Source: Azophilus sp963663395
GTDB lineage: Bacteria; Pseudomonadota; Gammaproteobacteria; Pseudomonadales; Azotimanducaceae
Assembly: GCA_963663395.1 (NCBI GenBank)
Contig: OY760226.1
Coordinates: forward strand, 186,001 to 250,000
DNA: 64,000 nucleotides
Direction of reading: 5' to 3'
Below the pieces are notes generated by a model. It was not told where the DNA came from and ran no database searches. It worked only from the letters and a program-made list of their open reading frames with translations. This document shows positions 42,759 through 52,147 of this stretch, in pieces. A program made the translations under genes and the position numbers. Each line of letters begins with the position of its first letter. The first letter of the stretch is position 1.

Positions 42759-44621
42759 CTACCAGGCTATGCCGTAGTCATCGCCGAAGTCGCTCGCCCC
42801 GCCCTGGAAGGTCCCCTGCTCCCGGTCGAACAGGATCGCATTGATGGGCCCGGAGGTCCGTTCGCGATAGACCGGGTCGTAGCCCATGGCTTCCAGTTCC
42901 TTGCGCACCCAGGGTGGGGTCGCCTCGTTCAGCAATATGCGTCCCGGCTGTGCCCGGTGGTCCGCAAAGGAGTTGCGCAACTGGTAACTCGTGATATTGG
43001 GCGCCTCTACCGCTTCCTGAACGTTCATGCCGAACTCCACCATGTTCAGGAAGAATTGCAGCAGCACCTGGTCCTGAATGTCGCCGCCCTGAACTGCGAA
43101 CGAAAGATACGGCTCGCCGTTCTTCAGCGCGATGCCCGGCGTCAGGGTTGCCCGGGGCCTTTTTCCCGGAGCCACGACGTTGTAGGGGTTCTGATCCGCA
43201 TCGAGTACGAAGCTCTGCATGCGCTGGCTCATGCCGATGCCGGTGTTGCCGGCGATGGCCGCCGGAATCCAGCCGCCTGACGGAGTGACGGAAACCACCC
43301 AGCCCTCGGCGTCCGCTGCCTGGATCGAGGTGGTGCCCGCCCCGAAGCTGGCTTCGAACGCCTCGAAGTCGACCTCCGCGAGCTGCCAGGGAGGGGTGAT
43401 ACCGCCGGGCTGCGGCACATTGGTCCACCGCTTCAGGGCATCGAGAAAGGGGTTGTCGCCCTGCTGGAAGCGATAGGGGTCGCCCGGCTTGATGGCGGGG
43501 TCGTTGCGCGTCAGGTCGATGAGGCGCGCGCGCTCGGCGGCGTAGCGCTTCGAGAGCAGCCCTTCGACGGGCTCTTCCGGGGGAAAGTACGGATCGCCGT
43601 AGTAGAAGTCGCGGTCCGCCATCGCCAGCGAAATCACCTGGTACAGCGTATGAATGTATCGCGTACTGTTGTAGCCCATCGACTTGAGATCGAACAGTTC
43701 CAGCATGTTCAGGGCCTGCAGCATGACCGGGCCCTGTACCCAGGTCGTCAGCTTGTAGACGTCGATGCCCTTGTAGCTCGTGGTGACCGGTTCTTCCACG
43801 TAGACCTGCCAGCCCGCGAGATCCTCCAGGGTGTGCAGCCCGCCGAGCGCCCTGGAGCCGCGCACGAACTCACGGGCGATGTCCCCGGTGTAGAAACGCC
43901 TGTACGCCTCACCGATGGCGTCCGCCCGGCTCATCCCGCGTTCCCGGGCCTTGGTCTCCGCCTCCACCAGCTTCTCCAGCGTCGCCTTCAGGGCCGGTTG
44001 CCGGAAGATCTCCCCGGCATGCGGCGCCTCCCGCTGTTCGCCTTCATGGACGAGAAAGACTTTTCTCGACTCCGGCCACTGGCGGATGATGTCCTTCATT
44101 CTTTCGATTGAATCCGCCGCCACGGCTTCCATGGGATAGCCCTCGGCCATGCGGATGGCCGGCGCCAGCACCTCGGCCAGGGACAGGCGGCCGTATCGGG
44201 CAAGCATGACCATCAGGCCGCCCGGGGTGCCGGGCACCACCGCCGCCAACGGCCCGTATTCCGGCGGGTGCGCCATGCCTTGCTGCTTGAAAAACTCCAC
44301 GGTGGCGCCGCTCGGCGCGCCGCCGAGCGCATTGACGCCGATCACCTTCTTCTCGCCCGGGTGATAGATCAGCGCCTGGGTCTCCCCGCCCCAGCCAAGT
44401 ACGTCCCACATGGTGGCGGTGGCGGCGAGCATCGCACAGGTGGCATCCACGGCGTTGCCGCCCTGCTCGAACATCCTGGCGCCCGCTGTCGCGGCCAGGG
44501 GCTTGCCGGTAATCGCAATCCAGTGCTGGCCATGCAGGATGGGTTTGGCTGTTCTGGCCTGCGCCACCGAAAACCAGGCTGCGCAAAACAGCACGGTCAA
44601 TACCAACGGAGTCCGTTTCAT
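42759..44621 (-). CDS. Secreted gamma-glutamyltransferase family protein
   Basis: This 620-residue protein belongs to the gamma-glutamyltranspeptidase family of self-cleaving N-terminal nucleophile enzymes, which act on glutathione and other gamma-glutamyl compounds in the periplasm. The signal peptide is about residues 1-22 (ending VAQA). The large subunit opens GKPLAATAGARMFEQGGNAVDAT. The cleavage site and nucleophile threonine are in AGTTSIQAAD (Thr430), where classic enzymes read TTH; downstream is the GGDIQDQVLLQFF-type block. The next gene's stop overlaps its ATG (ATGA). Acylase or related activities are possible. Confidence 0.88.
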   Translation of the reverse strand: MKRTPLVLTVLFCAAWFSVAQARTAKPILHGQHWIAITGKPLAATAGARMFEQGGNAVDATCAMLAATATMWDVLGWGGETQALIYHPGEKKVIGVNALGGAPSGATVEFFKQQGMAHPPEYGPLAAVVPGTPGGLMVMLARYGRLSLAEVLAPAIRMAEGYPMEAVAADSIERMKDIIRQWPESRKVFLVHEGEQREAPHAGEIFRQPALKATLEKLVEAETKARERGMSRADAIGEAYRRFYTGDIAREFVRGSRALGGLHTLEDLAGWQVYVEEPVTTSYKGIDVYKLTTWVQGPVMLQALNMLELFDLKSMGYNSTRYIHTLYQVISLAMADRDFYYGDPYFPPEEPVEGLLSKRYAAERARLIDLTRNDPAIKPGDPYRFQQGDNPFLDALKRWTNVPQPGGITPPWQLAEVDFEAFEASFGAGTTSIQAADAEGWVVSVTPSGGWIPAAIAGNTGIGMSQRMQSFVLDADQNPYNVVAPGKRPRATLTPGIALKNGEPYLSFAVQGGDIQDQVLLQFFLNMVEFGMNVQEAVEAPNITSYQLRNSFADHRAQPGRILLNEATPPWVRKELEAMGYDPVYRERTSGPINAILFDREQGTFQGGASDFGDDYGIAW

Positions 44622-45415
44622 GTTGCCACCGCCACGCCGATCAGAACCAGGCCCAGTATCAGGCGGTATATGACATAGGGCAACATGCCGGTGCGCTCCA
44701 CCAGCGCAATGAAGAAGTGCACGCAGAGCCAGGCGCTCAGAGCCGCCACCAGGGCGCCGGCAACCATGTCCAGAGGCCGGGCCGCGGATTCGGTCACCGC
44801 CGGCATCTGCAGGCCTGCCAGCAGCGCAGCGCCCGCGATGGCGGGAATGGCCAGCAGAAAGGCGACCCGCGCCGCCATGGTTCGCGAGAGGCCCAGCAGC
44901 AGCGCCGCCGATATGACGATGCCGGACCGGGAGGTGCCCGGCACCAGGGCGAGCACCTGGGCGGCTCCGATCAGCAGCGCGTTGCGCCAGCTCAGCGCAT
45001 CGCCCTCGCCGCGCCTGGTATCCGCCCACCAGAGCAGGAGGCCGAAGCAAATGGTCGCCGCCGCTATGAACTCGATGGTCCTGAGTCGCGACTGCACCGT
45101 CTCGTACAGGCCGTAGCCGGCGATGACAATGGGTATCGTCGCCGCGGCGATCTTGAGCAACATGTCCAGATTCTCGTCGCGCCGGCGGTGATAGAGGTAT
45201 CGCCAGCCGCTCACCGCGAAGGCGCGGCAGTCCCGGCGAAAATACACCAGCACGCCCGCCAGGGATCCCAGGTGCACGGCGATATCGAACTCGAGACCCT
45301 GATCCGGCCAGCCCGCCAGTTCCGAGGGCAGTATGAGGTGCGCCGAACTGGATATGGGCAGAAACTCGGTTATACCCTGCACCAGCGCCAGCAATATGGT
45401 TTGAATCAGGTCCAA
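44618..45415 (-). CDS. uppP: Undecaprenyl-diphosphatase UppP
   Basis: UppP removes one phosphate from undecaprenyl diphosphate so that the lipid carrier can be reused in cell-wall synthesis; it also gives bacitracin resistance. The 265-residue membrane protein has the motif QGITEFLPISSSAHL near residue 14 and PGTSRSG near residue 159. It overlaps the gamma-glutamyltransferase gene by four bases and so may be co-transcribed with it. Confidence 0.96.
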   Translation of the reverse strand: MDLIQTILLALVQGITEFLPISSSAHLILPSELAGWPDQGLEFDIAVHLGSLAGVLVYFRRDCRAFAVSGWRYLYHRRRDENLDMLLKIAAATIPIVIAGYGLYETVQSRLRTIEFIAAATICFGLLLWWADTRRGEGDALSWRNALLIGAAQVLALVPGTSRSGIVISAALLLGLSRTMAARVAFLLAIPAIAGAALLAGLQMPAVTESAARPLDMVAGALVAALSAWLCVHFFIALVERTGMLPYVIYRLILGLVLIGVAVAT

Positions 45416-45521
45416 ACGGCGTTAGTCCCCCGTCGCTTTTAGCGGCCATTATAGGGGCGGCCGGGCGCGCCGAACCGATGCGGGGGACAGAACCCCCCTG
45501 CATCGGTGATAAAGTCGCCAT

Positions 45522-46124
45522 ATGAACGACCTCCGGGAAATTCCCCTTTTTCCGCTGCGCGCCGTGCTGTTCGACGGCGGCCGGCTGCCGCTCAGGATCT
45601 TCGAGCCGCGCTACATGGACATGATCGGCGACTGCATGCGGGAGAGCGCTCCGTTCGGCGTCGTGCTGATCCGGCAGGGGCGGGACGCCCGTCTGAGCGC
45701 GGACGACGAGCAACCGGAGATCTTCGATGTGGGCACCGAAGCGACGATCGTCGACTTCAATCAGCTCGAGGCGGGCATGTTGGGCATCCTCGCCCGCGGC
45801 GGCCGCAAGTTCCGCGTTCACGAGACCTGGGAACTGAAGAACCACCTGCTCATGGGCCGGGTCGAGCGCCTGCCCGAGGAGCCCTCGGGAATGACGACGG
45901 TCGCGCACGGGCCCCTTCTGGATCTTCTGAGACAACTGCTGAAGCATCCGATGATCGAAAAGCTCAATCTCGAGATCGACTTCGCCGATGCCCGAGACCT
46001 GGGCTGGCGATTGGCCGAACTGCTGCCCATCGAGCCCGAGGTCAAGCAGAGCCTGCTGGAACTGGATCAACCCGACGAGCGACTGGCGGCCCTCGACCGG
46101 CTGGTGAGCAGGCTGAGCGCCTAG
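45522..46124 (+). CDS. LON N-terminal substrate-binding domain protein
   Basis: This 200-residue protein consists only of the LON N-terminal domain, lacking the ATPase and protease parts of Lon. It starts LREIPLFPLRAVLFDGGRLPLRIFEPRYMDMI, split here for brevity to its key parts: IPLFPL, FDGG and IFEPRYM. Such stand-alone proteins are common in proteobacteria near uppP or uvrA; their role is unknown, perhaps protein binding. It stands 118 bases upstream of uvrA. Confidence 0.88.
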   Translation: MNDLREIPLFPLRAVLFDGGRLPLRIFEPRYMDMIGDCMRESAPFGVVLIRQGRDARLSADDEQPEIFDVGTEATIVDFNQLEAGMLGILARGGRKFRVHETWELKNHLLMGRVERLPEEPSGMTTVAHGPLLDLLRQLLKHPMIEKLNLEIDFADARDLGWRLAELLPIEPEVKQSLLELDQPDERLAALDRLVSRLSA

Positions 46125-46242
46125 CCCTGCCTGGGGAGAAAGCAGTAGACCGGCGCGAACGGATGCGCAGTCACCGCTTGCCCCCGGTGCAAGGACCGTT
46201 TACTTTTTCCTGTTTCGTCTCGCACATCTGGAAGCCTGGGCA

Positions 46243-49089
46243 TTGGACACCATTTCCGTCCGCGGAGCGCGGACGCATAACCTCGCCAACATCGATCTGG
46301 AGATTCCCCGCGATCAATTGATCGTGATTACCGGGCTCTCCGGGTCCGGCAAGTCGTCGCTGGCCTTCGACACCCTTTACGCGGAAGGCCAGCGCCGTTA
46401 CGTCGAGTCGCTGTCCGCCTACGCCCGGCAGTTCCTGTCCATGATGGAGAAACCCGATGTCGACCACATCGAGGGGCTGTCACCGGCCATTTCCATCGAG
46501 CAGAAGTCGACATCGCACAATCCCCGCTCGACCGTGGGCACCATAACGGAGATCTACGACTACCTGCGGCTGCTCTACGCCCGGGTCGGCGAGCCCCGCT
46601 GCCCGCACCATGACGAACCGCTGGATGCGCAGACCGTCAGCCAGATGGTCGACCAGGCGCTGGAGTTGCCCGAGGACAGGCGCATCATGATCCTCGCGCC
46701 GGTCATCGTCGACCGCAAGGGGGAACACCTGCACGTCTTCAAGGAGCTGCTGGCCAGCGGCTTCATCCGTGCCCGTATCGACGGGCTGGTGGTCGACCTC
46801 GATCACCCGCCCGAGCTTGACAAGAACCGCAAGCACACCATCGAAGCCGTCATCGACCGGTTGCGCGTGCGCGGGAACATGCAGCAGCGCCTGGCCGAGT
46901 CGTTCGAGACCGCGCTGCAACTCTCCGACGGCATCGCCCGGGTGGCCGACATGGACCTGGAGCAGGCCGAGGAACTGGTCTTTTCAGCCCGCTTCGCCTG
47001 TCCGGTCTGCGGATACAGCATCAGCGAACTGGAGCCGCGCAAGTTCTCGTTCAATAACCCTGCCGGCGCCTGCAGCGAGTGTGACGGCCTCGGCGTCAAG
47101 CAGTTCTTCGACCCGGATCTGGTCGTACGCGACACCGACATGACCCTGGCCGACGGCGCCATACGCGGCTGGGACCGCAGGAACGTCTACTACTTCCACA
47201 TGTTGAATTCGCTGTCCAGTCACTACGGCTTCGATGTCGAGGCGCCTTACGCGTCGCTGAAGAAAAAACACCGCGAGGCCATCCTCTACGGCAGTGGGCG
47301 CGAACGGATAGACTTCAGCTACGTCAACGACCGCGGCGACGTCATCACCCGTCGGCACCGCTTCGAAGGGGTCATTCCCAACATGGAACGCCGGTACCAC
47401 GAGACGGATTCATCGATGGTGCGGGAAAACCTGCAGAAGTACCTGCGGGTACGCGCCTGCCCGGAGTGCAACGGCACGCGGCTCTGCGAGGAATCGCGCA
47501 ACGTCTTCATTGGCAGGACCAGCCTGCCGGACGTAACCCGGCGCTCCGTGGAAGACGCGCTCGAGCACTTCGCAGAACTGAACCTGACCGGTCGGCGCGG
47601 CGCGATCGCCGACAAGATCCTCAAGGAAATCCGTGCCCGGCTCCGCTTCCTGGTCGACGTGGGGCTCAACTACCTCACGCTGGACCGTAGCGCCGAGACA
47701 CTCTCCGGCGGCGAGGCCCAACGCATACGGCTGGCCAGCCAGATCGGCGCCGGCCTCGTCGGCGTCATGTACATTCTCGACGAACCGTCCATCGGCCTGC
47801 ACCAGCGCGACAACGCCCGGCTGCTGAACACCCTCAACCACCTGAAAGAACTCGGAAATACCGTGCTGGTGGTGGAACACGACGAGGAAGCCATCCGTAG
47901 CGCAGACCACATCATCGATATCGGCCCGGGCGCGGGCGTTCACGGCGGCCAGATCGTCGCCAGCGGCAGCCTCGACTGCATTCTGGGGGAGCCGGCCTCC
48001 ATTACCGGGCAATACCTGTCCGGACGGAAGTCGATACCCATTCCCGGCAAGCGCACGCTCCCCGACAAGAGCGCCCGGGTTCGGCTGAAGGGCGCAACGG
48101 GCAACAACCTTCAGGCAATCACCGTGGACATCCCTTGCGGGCTGTTCACCTGCATCACCGGTGTGTCCGGTTCCGGCAAGTCGACGCTGATCAACCAGAC
48201 GCTTTACCCGGTAACCGCGCGGGAACTGAACGGCGCAACGACGCTCACGGCCTCGCCGCATGGGGGGGTCGAGGGGCTCGAACACCTCGACAAGGTGGTG
48301 GATATCGACCAGAGCCCCATCGGCCGGACCCCGCGTTCCAATCCCGCCACCTATACCGGCCTTTTCACCCCCATCCGGGAACTGTTCGCCCAGACCCGCG
48401 AATCCCGTGCACGCGGCTACAAGCCCGGCCGCTTCAGCTTCAACGTCAAGGGCGGCCGCTGCGAAGCCTGCCAGGGCGACGGCATGCTGAAGGTGGAGAT
48501 GCACTTCCTGCCCGACATCTACGTGCCCTGCGATGTCTGCAAGGGCAAGCGCTACAACCGGGAAACCCTGGAAGTCCGCTACAAGCACAAGAATATCCAC
48601 CAGGTGCTCGACATGACCGTCGAAGAGGCCCGCGGCTTCTTCGACGCGGTCCCCGTCCTCTCCCGCAAGCTGCAGACCCTGGTGGATGTCGGTCTGTCCT
48701 ACATCAAGCTCGGCCAGAGCGCGACCACCCTGTCCGGCGGCGAAGCCCAACGCGTCAAGCTGTCCAGGGAACTCTCCAAGCGCGATACCGGCAAGACTCT
48801 CTACATCCTGGACGAGCCCACCACCGGCCTGCACTTCCAGGACATCGCCCAACTGCTCGAGGTGCTCCATCGCCTGCGCGACCACGGCAACACCGTGGTC
48901 GTCATCGAACACAATCTCGACGTGGTCAAGACCGCCGACTGGATAGTCGACCTCGGCCCGGAGGGTGGCTCAGGCGGCGGCCAGATTGTGGCCGTGGGCA
49001 CGCCCGAAGAGATCGCGGAACAAAAGGACTCCCATACGGGCCAATACCTCAAGCGCGTTCTGGGCGCAGCGCACCGCCGCGTCGCCTGA
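46243..49089 (+). CDS. uvrA: Excinuclease ABC subunit A
   Basis: UvrA finds DNA damage in nucleotide excision repair and loads UvrB. The 948-residue protein has two ABC units: Walker A motifs GLSGSGKSS (residue about 30) and GVSGSGKST (about 640), signature motifs LSGGEAQRI and LSGGEAQRV, and zinc cysteines (CPVCGYS...CSEC and CEACQGDG...CDVCKG). It is taken to start with TTG at 46243, preceded by GGAAG. No SOS box is visible upstream. uvrA and ssb, often adjacent and divergent, are 4.8 kb apart here. Confidence 0.97.
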   Translation: MDTISVRGARTHNLANIDLEIPRDQLIVITGLSGSGKSSLAFDTLYAEGQRRYVESLSAYARQFLSMMEKPDVDHIEGLSPAISIEQKSTSHNPRSTVGTITEIYDYLRLLYARVGEPRCPHHDEPLDAQTVSQMVDQALELPEDRRIMILAPVIVDRKGEHLHVFKELLASGFIRARIDGLVVDLDHPPELDKNRKHTIEAVIDRLRVRGNMQQRLAESFETALQLSDGIARVADMDLEQAEELVFSARFACPVCGYSISELEPRKFSFNNPAGACSECDGLGVKQFFDPDLVVRDTDMTLADGAIRGWDRRNVYYFHMLNSLSSHYGFDVEAPYASLKKKHREAILYGSGRERIDFSYVNDRGDVITRRHRFEGVIPNMERRYHETDSSMVRENLQKYLRVRACPECNGTRLCEESRNVFIGRTSLPDVTRRSVEDALEHFAELNLTGRRGAIADKILKEIRARLRFLVDVGLNYLTLDRSAETLSGGEAQRIRLASQIGAGLVGVMYILDEPSIGLHQRDNARLLNTLNHLKELGNTVLVVEHDEEAIRSADHIIDIGPGAGVHGGQIVASGSLDCILGEPASITGQYLSGRKSIPIPGKRTLPDKSARVRLKGATGNNLQAITVDIPCGLFTCITGVSGSGKSTLINQTLYPVTARELNGATTLTASPHGGVEGLEHLDKVVDIDQSPIGRTPRSNPATYTGLFTPIRELFAQTRESRARGYKPGRFSFNVKGGRCEACQGDGMLKVEMHFLPDIYVPCDVCKGKRYNRETLEVRYKHKNIHQVLDMTVEEARGFFDAVPVLSRKLQTLVDVGLSYIKLGQSATTLSGGEAQRVKLSRELSKRDTGKTLYILDEPTTGLHFQDIAQLLEVLHRLRDHGNTVVVIEHNLDVVKTADWIVDLGPEGGSGGGQIVAVGTPEEIAEQKDSHTGQYLKRVLGAAHRRVA

Positions 49090-49100
49090 ACGCCGACAGC

Positions 49101-49529
49101 CTACTCCCGCTCGCTCTCCACCGCTTCGGACGCCTCTTCATCGAACTCGAAGTCGTCCTCAACGTCCGGCAACACCCGATCCATCAGTTCCACAAACGCC
49201 ATTGGAGCCGCGTCCCCCGCACGATGACCGCACTTGAGAATGCGCAAATAACCGCCTGGCCGGTCCTGGTAGCGAGGCCCGAGTTCCGTAAACAGTTTGC
49301 CAACCGCTACCTTGCTGCGCGTCCGATCGAATGCCAGGCGCCGGTTGGCCGGTGTGTCCACCTTGGACAGGGTAATGAGCGGCTCCGCCACGCGGCGCAA
49401 TTCCTTGGCCTTGGCAACCGTCGTCCGGATCGCCTCGTGCTCGATCAGGGACACCGCCATGTTGCGAAACATGGCCTGCCTGTGCGCGCTGGTTCGGTTG
49501 AGATGGCGCCCACTCTTGCGATGCCGCAT
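49101..49529 (-). CDS. rplQ: Ribosomal protein L17
   Basis: L17 is a large-subunit protein at the end of the alpha operon. It starts MRHRKSGRHLNRTSAHRQAM, the family signature. At 142 residues it is longer than E. coli L17 (127); the tail is acidic (about residues 118-142). It ends 11 bases from the convergent uvrA stop with no terminator between. Confidence 0.96.
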   Translation of the reverse strand: MRHRKSGRHLNRTSAHRQAMFRNMAVSLIEHEAIRTTVAKAKELRRVAEPLITLSKVDTPANRRLAFDRTRSKVAVGKLFTELGPRYQDRPGGYLRILKCGHRAGDAAPMAFVELMDRVLPDVEDDFEFDEEASEAVESERE

Positions 49530-49539
49530 GGGTATGTCC

Positions 49540-50535
49540 TCAGGCTACCTTGTCGTCGCCGCGCAGGTTCACCGGCGGCCAGTTCTCAAGTCGCATCCCC
49601 AGGGAAAGCCCGCGGGAGGCGAGCACGTCCTTGATCTCCGTGAGCGACTTCTTGCCCAGGTTCGGGGTCTTGAGGAGTTCCACCTCGGTGCGTTGAATCA
49701 GGTCGCCGATACAGTAGATGTTTTCCGCCTTCAGGCAATTGGCAGAACGTACCGTCAGCTCCAGATCGTCCACCGGGCGGACAAGGATCGGGTCGATCTC
49801 GTCCCGGCGCTCTTCTGCCACCGGGTCCCCCGCGCTCTCGAGGTCGACGAATACGGCCAGTTGCTGCTGCAGGATGGTCGCCGCGCGGCGAATGCACTCT
49901 TCCGGATCGATCGTGCCGTTGGTTTCGAGATCGAGAATCAGCTTGTCCAGGTCGGTGCGTTGCTCGACCCGGGCGCTGTCCACGCTGTAGGCGACGCGCC
50001 GCATCGGGCTGTAGGTGGCGTCCAGGCGCAGCACGCCGATGGGCCGCGTTTCTTCCTCTTCTTCCAGGTTGTCCACGGGCACATAGCCGCAGCCCCGGGT
50101 TACACGCGCTTCCAGCCGGATGCTGCCATTGTCGTTCAATGAACAGATCTGGTGTTCGGGGTTGGCAATCTCCACATCCTGGTTCAACTGGAAGTCGCCC
50201 GCGGTGACCTGCCCTGTGCCTTCCTTGGACAGCTTGATTACGGTTTCATCCAGGTTGTGCATCACCACCGCGATGCCCTTGAGGTTCAGCAGGATGTCGA
50301 TTACGTCCTCCTGCACACCCTCGAGGGTGCTGTATTCGTGCAGCACGCCGTCGATCTGAACCTCCGTGATCGCGCATCCGGGCATGGACGATAACAGGAT
50401 GCGGCGCAGGGTATTGCCGAGCGTGTGGCCGAAACCCCGCTCGAGGGGCTCGAGGGTGACCTTTGCGCGGGTTGCGCTGATCTCCTGAATGTCGATGTGT
50501 CTGGGGGTCAGAAACTCTGTTACTGACTGGACCAT
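49540..50535 (-). CDS. rpoA: RNA polymerase alpha subunit
   Basis: Alpha nucleates assembly of RNA polymerase and contacts upstream promoter DNA and activators. The 331-residue protein has the N-terminal dimer domain (LEPLERGFGHTLGNTLRRIL) and the C-terminal DNA-binding domain (about 250-320, NCLKAENIYCIGDLIQRTE and NLGKKSLTEIK). It lies between rpsD and rplQ. Confidence 0.98.
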   Translation of the reverse strand: MVQSVTEFLTPRHIDIQEISATRAKVTLEPLERGFGHTLGNTLRRILLSSMPGCAITEVQIDGVLHEYSTLEGVQEDVIDILLNLKGIAVVMHNLDETVIKLSKEGTGQVTAGDFQLNQDVEIANPEHQICSLNDNGSIRLEARVTRGCGYVPVDNLEEEEETRPIGVLRLDATYSPMRRVAYSVDSARVEQRTDLDKLILDLETNGTIDPEECIRRAATILQQQLAVFVDLESAGDPVAEERRDEIDPILVRPVDDLELTVRSANCLKAENIYCIGDLIQRTEVELLKTPNLGKKSLTEIKDVLASRGLSLGMRLENWPPVNLRGDDKVA

Positions 50536-50597
50536 TTGCGTTTTCTCCTAAGGGGGCGCGCCGTCGCCGGTCGGCGGACGCGGCACTTCGAGGGGGC

Positions 50598-51218
50598 TTA
50601 TTTCGAGTAAAGCTCCACGATCAGGTTTTCGTTGATTTCCTGGGGCAACTCGTTGCGGTCGGGGAAGCGACGGAACTCGCCCTCTTTCTTTTCCGGGTCG
50701 ACATCGACCCAGTCCACGGGAGCCCGGCCTACCGACAGTTGCAGGGCGGCCTGCACCCGGAGCTGACCTTTCGCCTTTTCGGCCACCGACACCACGTCGT
50801 GGGGCTGTACCTGGTAAGACGGAATGTTGACGCGTTTGCCGTTGACGGCGATCGCCTTGTGCGAGACGAGTTGCCGGGCTTCCGCGCGGGTTGCGCCGAA
50901 TCCCATGCGGTAGACCACGTTGTCAAGACGGCTCTCGAGCAGCCTCAGCAGGTTCTCGCCCGTGGCGCCCTTCTGCCGGTCAGCGCGCTTGTAGTAGTTG
51001 CGGAACTGCTTTTCCAGAACGCTGTACAGGCGCCGCACCTTCTGTTTTTCGCGCAACTGCACCGCATAGTCGGACGCGCGGACGCGGCGCTGGCCGTGCT
51101 GGCCGGGGGGATGCTCGATCTTGCACTTGCTCTCGATCGATCGCACGCCGCTCTTCAGGAACAGGTCGGTGCCTTCCCTGCGCGAGAGCTTCAGCTTTGG
51201 TCCCAGATATCGAGCCAT
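50598..51218 (-). CDS. rpsD: Ribosomal protein S4
   Basis: S4 begins assembly of the small subunit by binding 16S rRNA and in E. coli represses the alpha operon. The 206-residue protein has the start ARYLGPKLKLSRREGTDLFL and the S4 RNA-binding fold (LESRLDNVVYRMGFGATRAE). A gap of 62 bases separates it from rpoA. Confidence 0.97.
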   Translation of the reverse strand: MARYLGPKLKLSRREGTDLFLKSGVRSIESKCKIEHPPGQHGQRRVRASDYAVQLREKQKVRRLYSVLEKQFRNYYKRADRQKGATGENLLRLLESRLDNVVYRMGFGATRAEARQLVSHKAIAVNGKRVNIPSYQVQPHDVVSVAEKAKGQLRVQAALQLSVGRAPVDWVDVDPEKKEGEFRRFPDRNELPQEINENLIVELYSK

Positions 51219-51234
51219 GATCTCCTCTTCCTCT

Positions 51235-51609
51235 CTACACTCGCCGGCGTTTCGGCGGCCGGCAGCCGTTGTGCGGAATCGGCGTCACATCGGAAATGCT
51301 GTTGATCCTCAAGCCCGCCGCGTTTAGCGCGCGCACCGCGGATTCGCGGCCGGGGCCCGGCCCCTTGACGAAGACATTGACGCTCTTCATGCCGAACTCC
51401 AGCGCCGCCGTGCCGGCCCGCTCCGCGGCCACTTGGGCGGCAAAGGGCGTGCTCTTGCGGGAGCCGCGGAATCCCGACCCACCCGAAGTGGCCCAGCAGA
51501 GCGCGTTGCCCTGGCGGTCGGAGATGGTGATGATCGTATTGTTGAACGATGCATGAATGTGCGCGACGCCATCGGTGACGATCCGCGTGGCCTTTTTCCT
51601 TTCTGCCAT
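51235..51609 (-). CDS. rpsK: Ribosomal protein S11
   Basis: S11 is a small-subunit platform protein close to the mRNA exit channel. The 124-residue protein contains HIHASFNNTIITISDRQGN and the C-terminal GLRINSISDVTPIPHNGCRP. The ATG at 51609 gives the family N-terminus; the longer in-frame start at 51735 reads through rpsM sequence. Confidence 0.97.
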   Translation of the reverse strand: MAERKKATRIVTDGVAHIHASFNNTIITISDRQGNALCWATSGGSGFRGSRKSTPFAAQVAAERAGTAALEFGMKSVNVFVKGPGPGRESAVRALNAAGLRINSISDVTPIPHNGCRPPKRRRV

Positions 51610-51625
51610 TACCCTAACGCCCCGC

Positions 51626-51982
51626 TTACTTGCGAATGGGCCGGCGCGGCCCCTTGCGCGTACGCGCGTTGGTGCGCGTGCGCTGCCCGTTGACCGGCAA
51701 TCCTCGCCGGTGGCGCAGGCCTCGATAGCAGCCAAGGTCCATCAGCCGCTTGACGTTCATGTTGACCTCGCGCCGCAGGTCACCCTCGGTCGTAAGCTTG
51801 CCCACCTCGGCGCGCAGGGCATCGAGATCCGCCTCCGACAGCGCGCTGACCCGGGCAGCCGGGTCGACCCCTGCTGCCTCACAGACCTTCAGCGCCATGG
51901 TGCGCCCGACGCCGAAAATGCTGGTGAGCGAAATACCCGCATGCTTGTGGTCCGGGACATTGACTCCGGCTATACGTGCCAT
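51626..51982 (-). CDS. rpsM: Ribosomal protein S13
   Basis: S13 is a head protein of the small subunit that bridges to the large subunit. The 118-residue protein begins MARIAGVNVPDHKHAGISLT and ends with the basic RTNARTRKGPRRPIRK tail that touches tRNA in the P site. It lies between rpmJ and rpsK. Confidence 0.97.
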   Translation of the reverse strand: MARIAGVNVPDHKHAGISLTSIFGVGRTMALKVCEAAGVDPAARVSALSEADLDALRAEVGKLTTEGDLRREVNMNVKRLMDLGCYRGLRHRRGLPVNGQRTRTNARTRKGPRRPIRK

Positions 51983-51998
51983 TGCAGAACTTCTCCTG

Positions 51999-52115
51999 TC
52001 AGCCTTGCCGTTGTTTGTGCCGCGGTTCCGCGCTGCAGATCACCCGCACCACGCCCTTGCGGCGCACGATCTTGCAGTTGCGGCAGATCTTCTTGACCGA
52101 TGCCCTGACTTTCAT
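51999..52115 (-). CDS. rpmJ: Ribosomal protein L36
   Basis: This small gene encodes 38 residues beginning MKVRASVKKICRNCKIVRR. Cys11, Cys14, Cys27 and His32 form the zinc site, so it is the zinc-binding (C+) type. It is in its usual place between secY and rpsM. Confidence 0.96.
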   Translation of the reverse strand: MKVRASVKKICRNCKIVRRKGVVRVICSAEPRHKQRQG

Positions 52116-52147
52116 GACCGTTCCTTACGTTGCTCCCCGCCGGCGCC

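Noticed and set aside
42759..46070. Minus-strand open frame of 1103 codons covering the gamma-glutamyltransferase and beyond.
   Set aside because: The real gene starts at 44621 with a signal peptide. The rest runs out of frame through uppP and antisense to the LON-domain gene; high GC content keeps it open.
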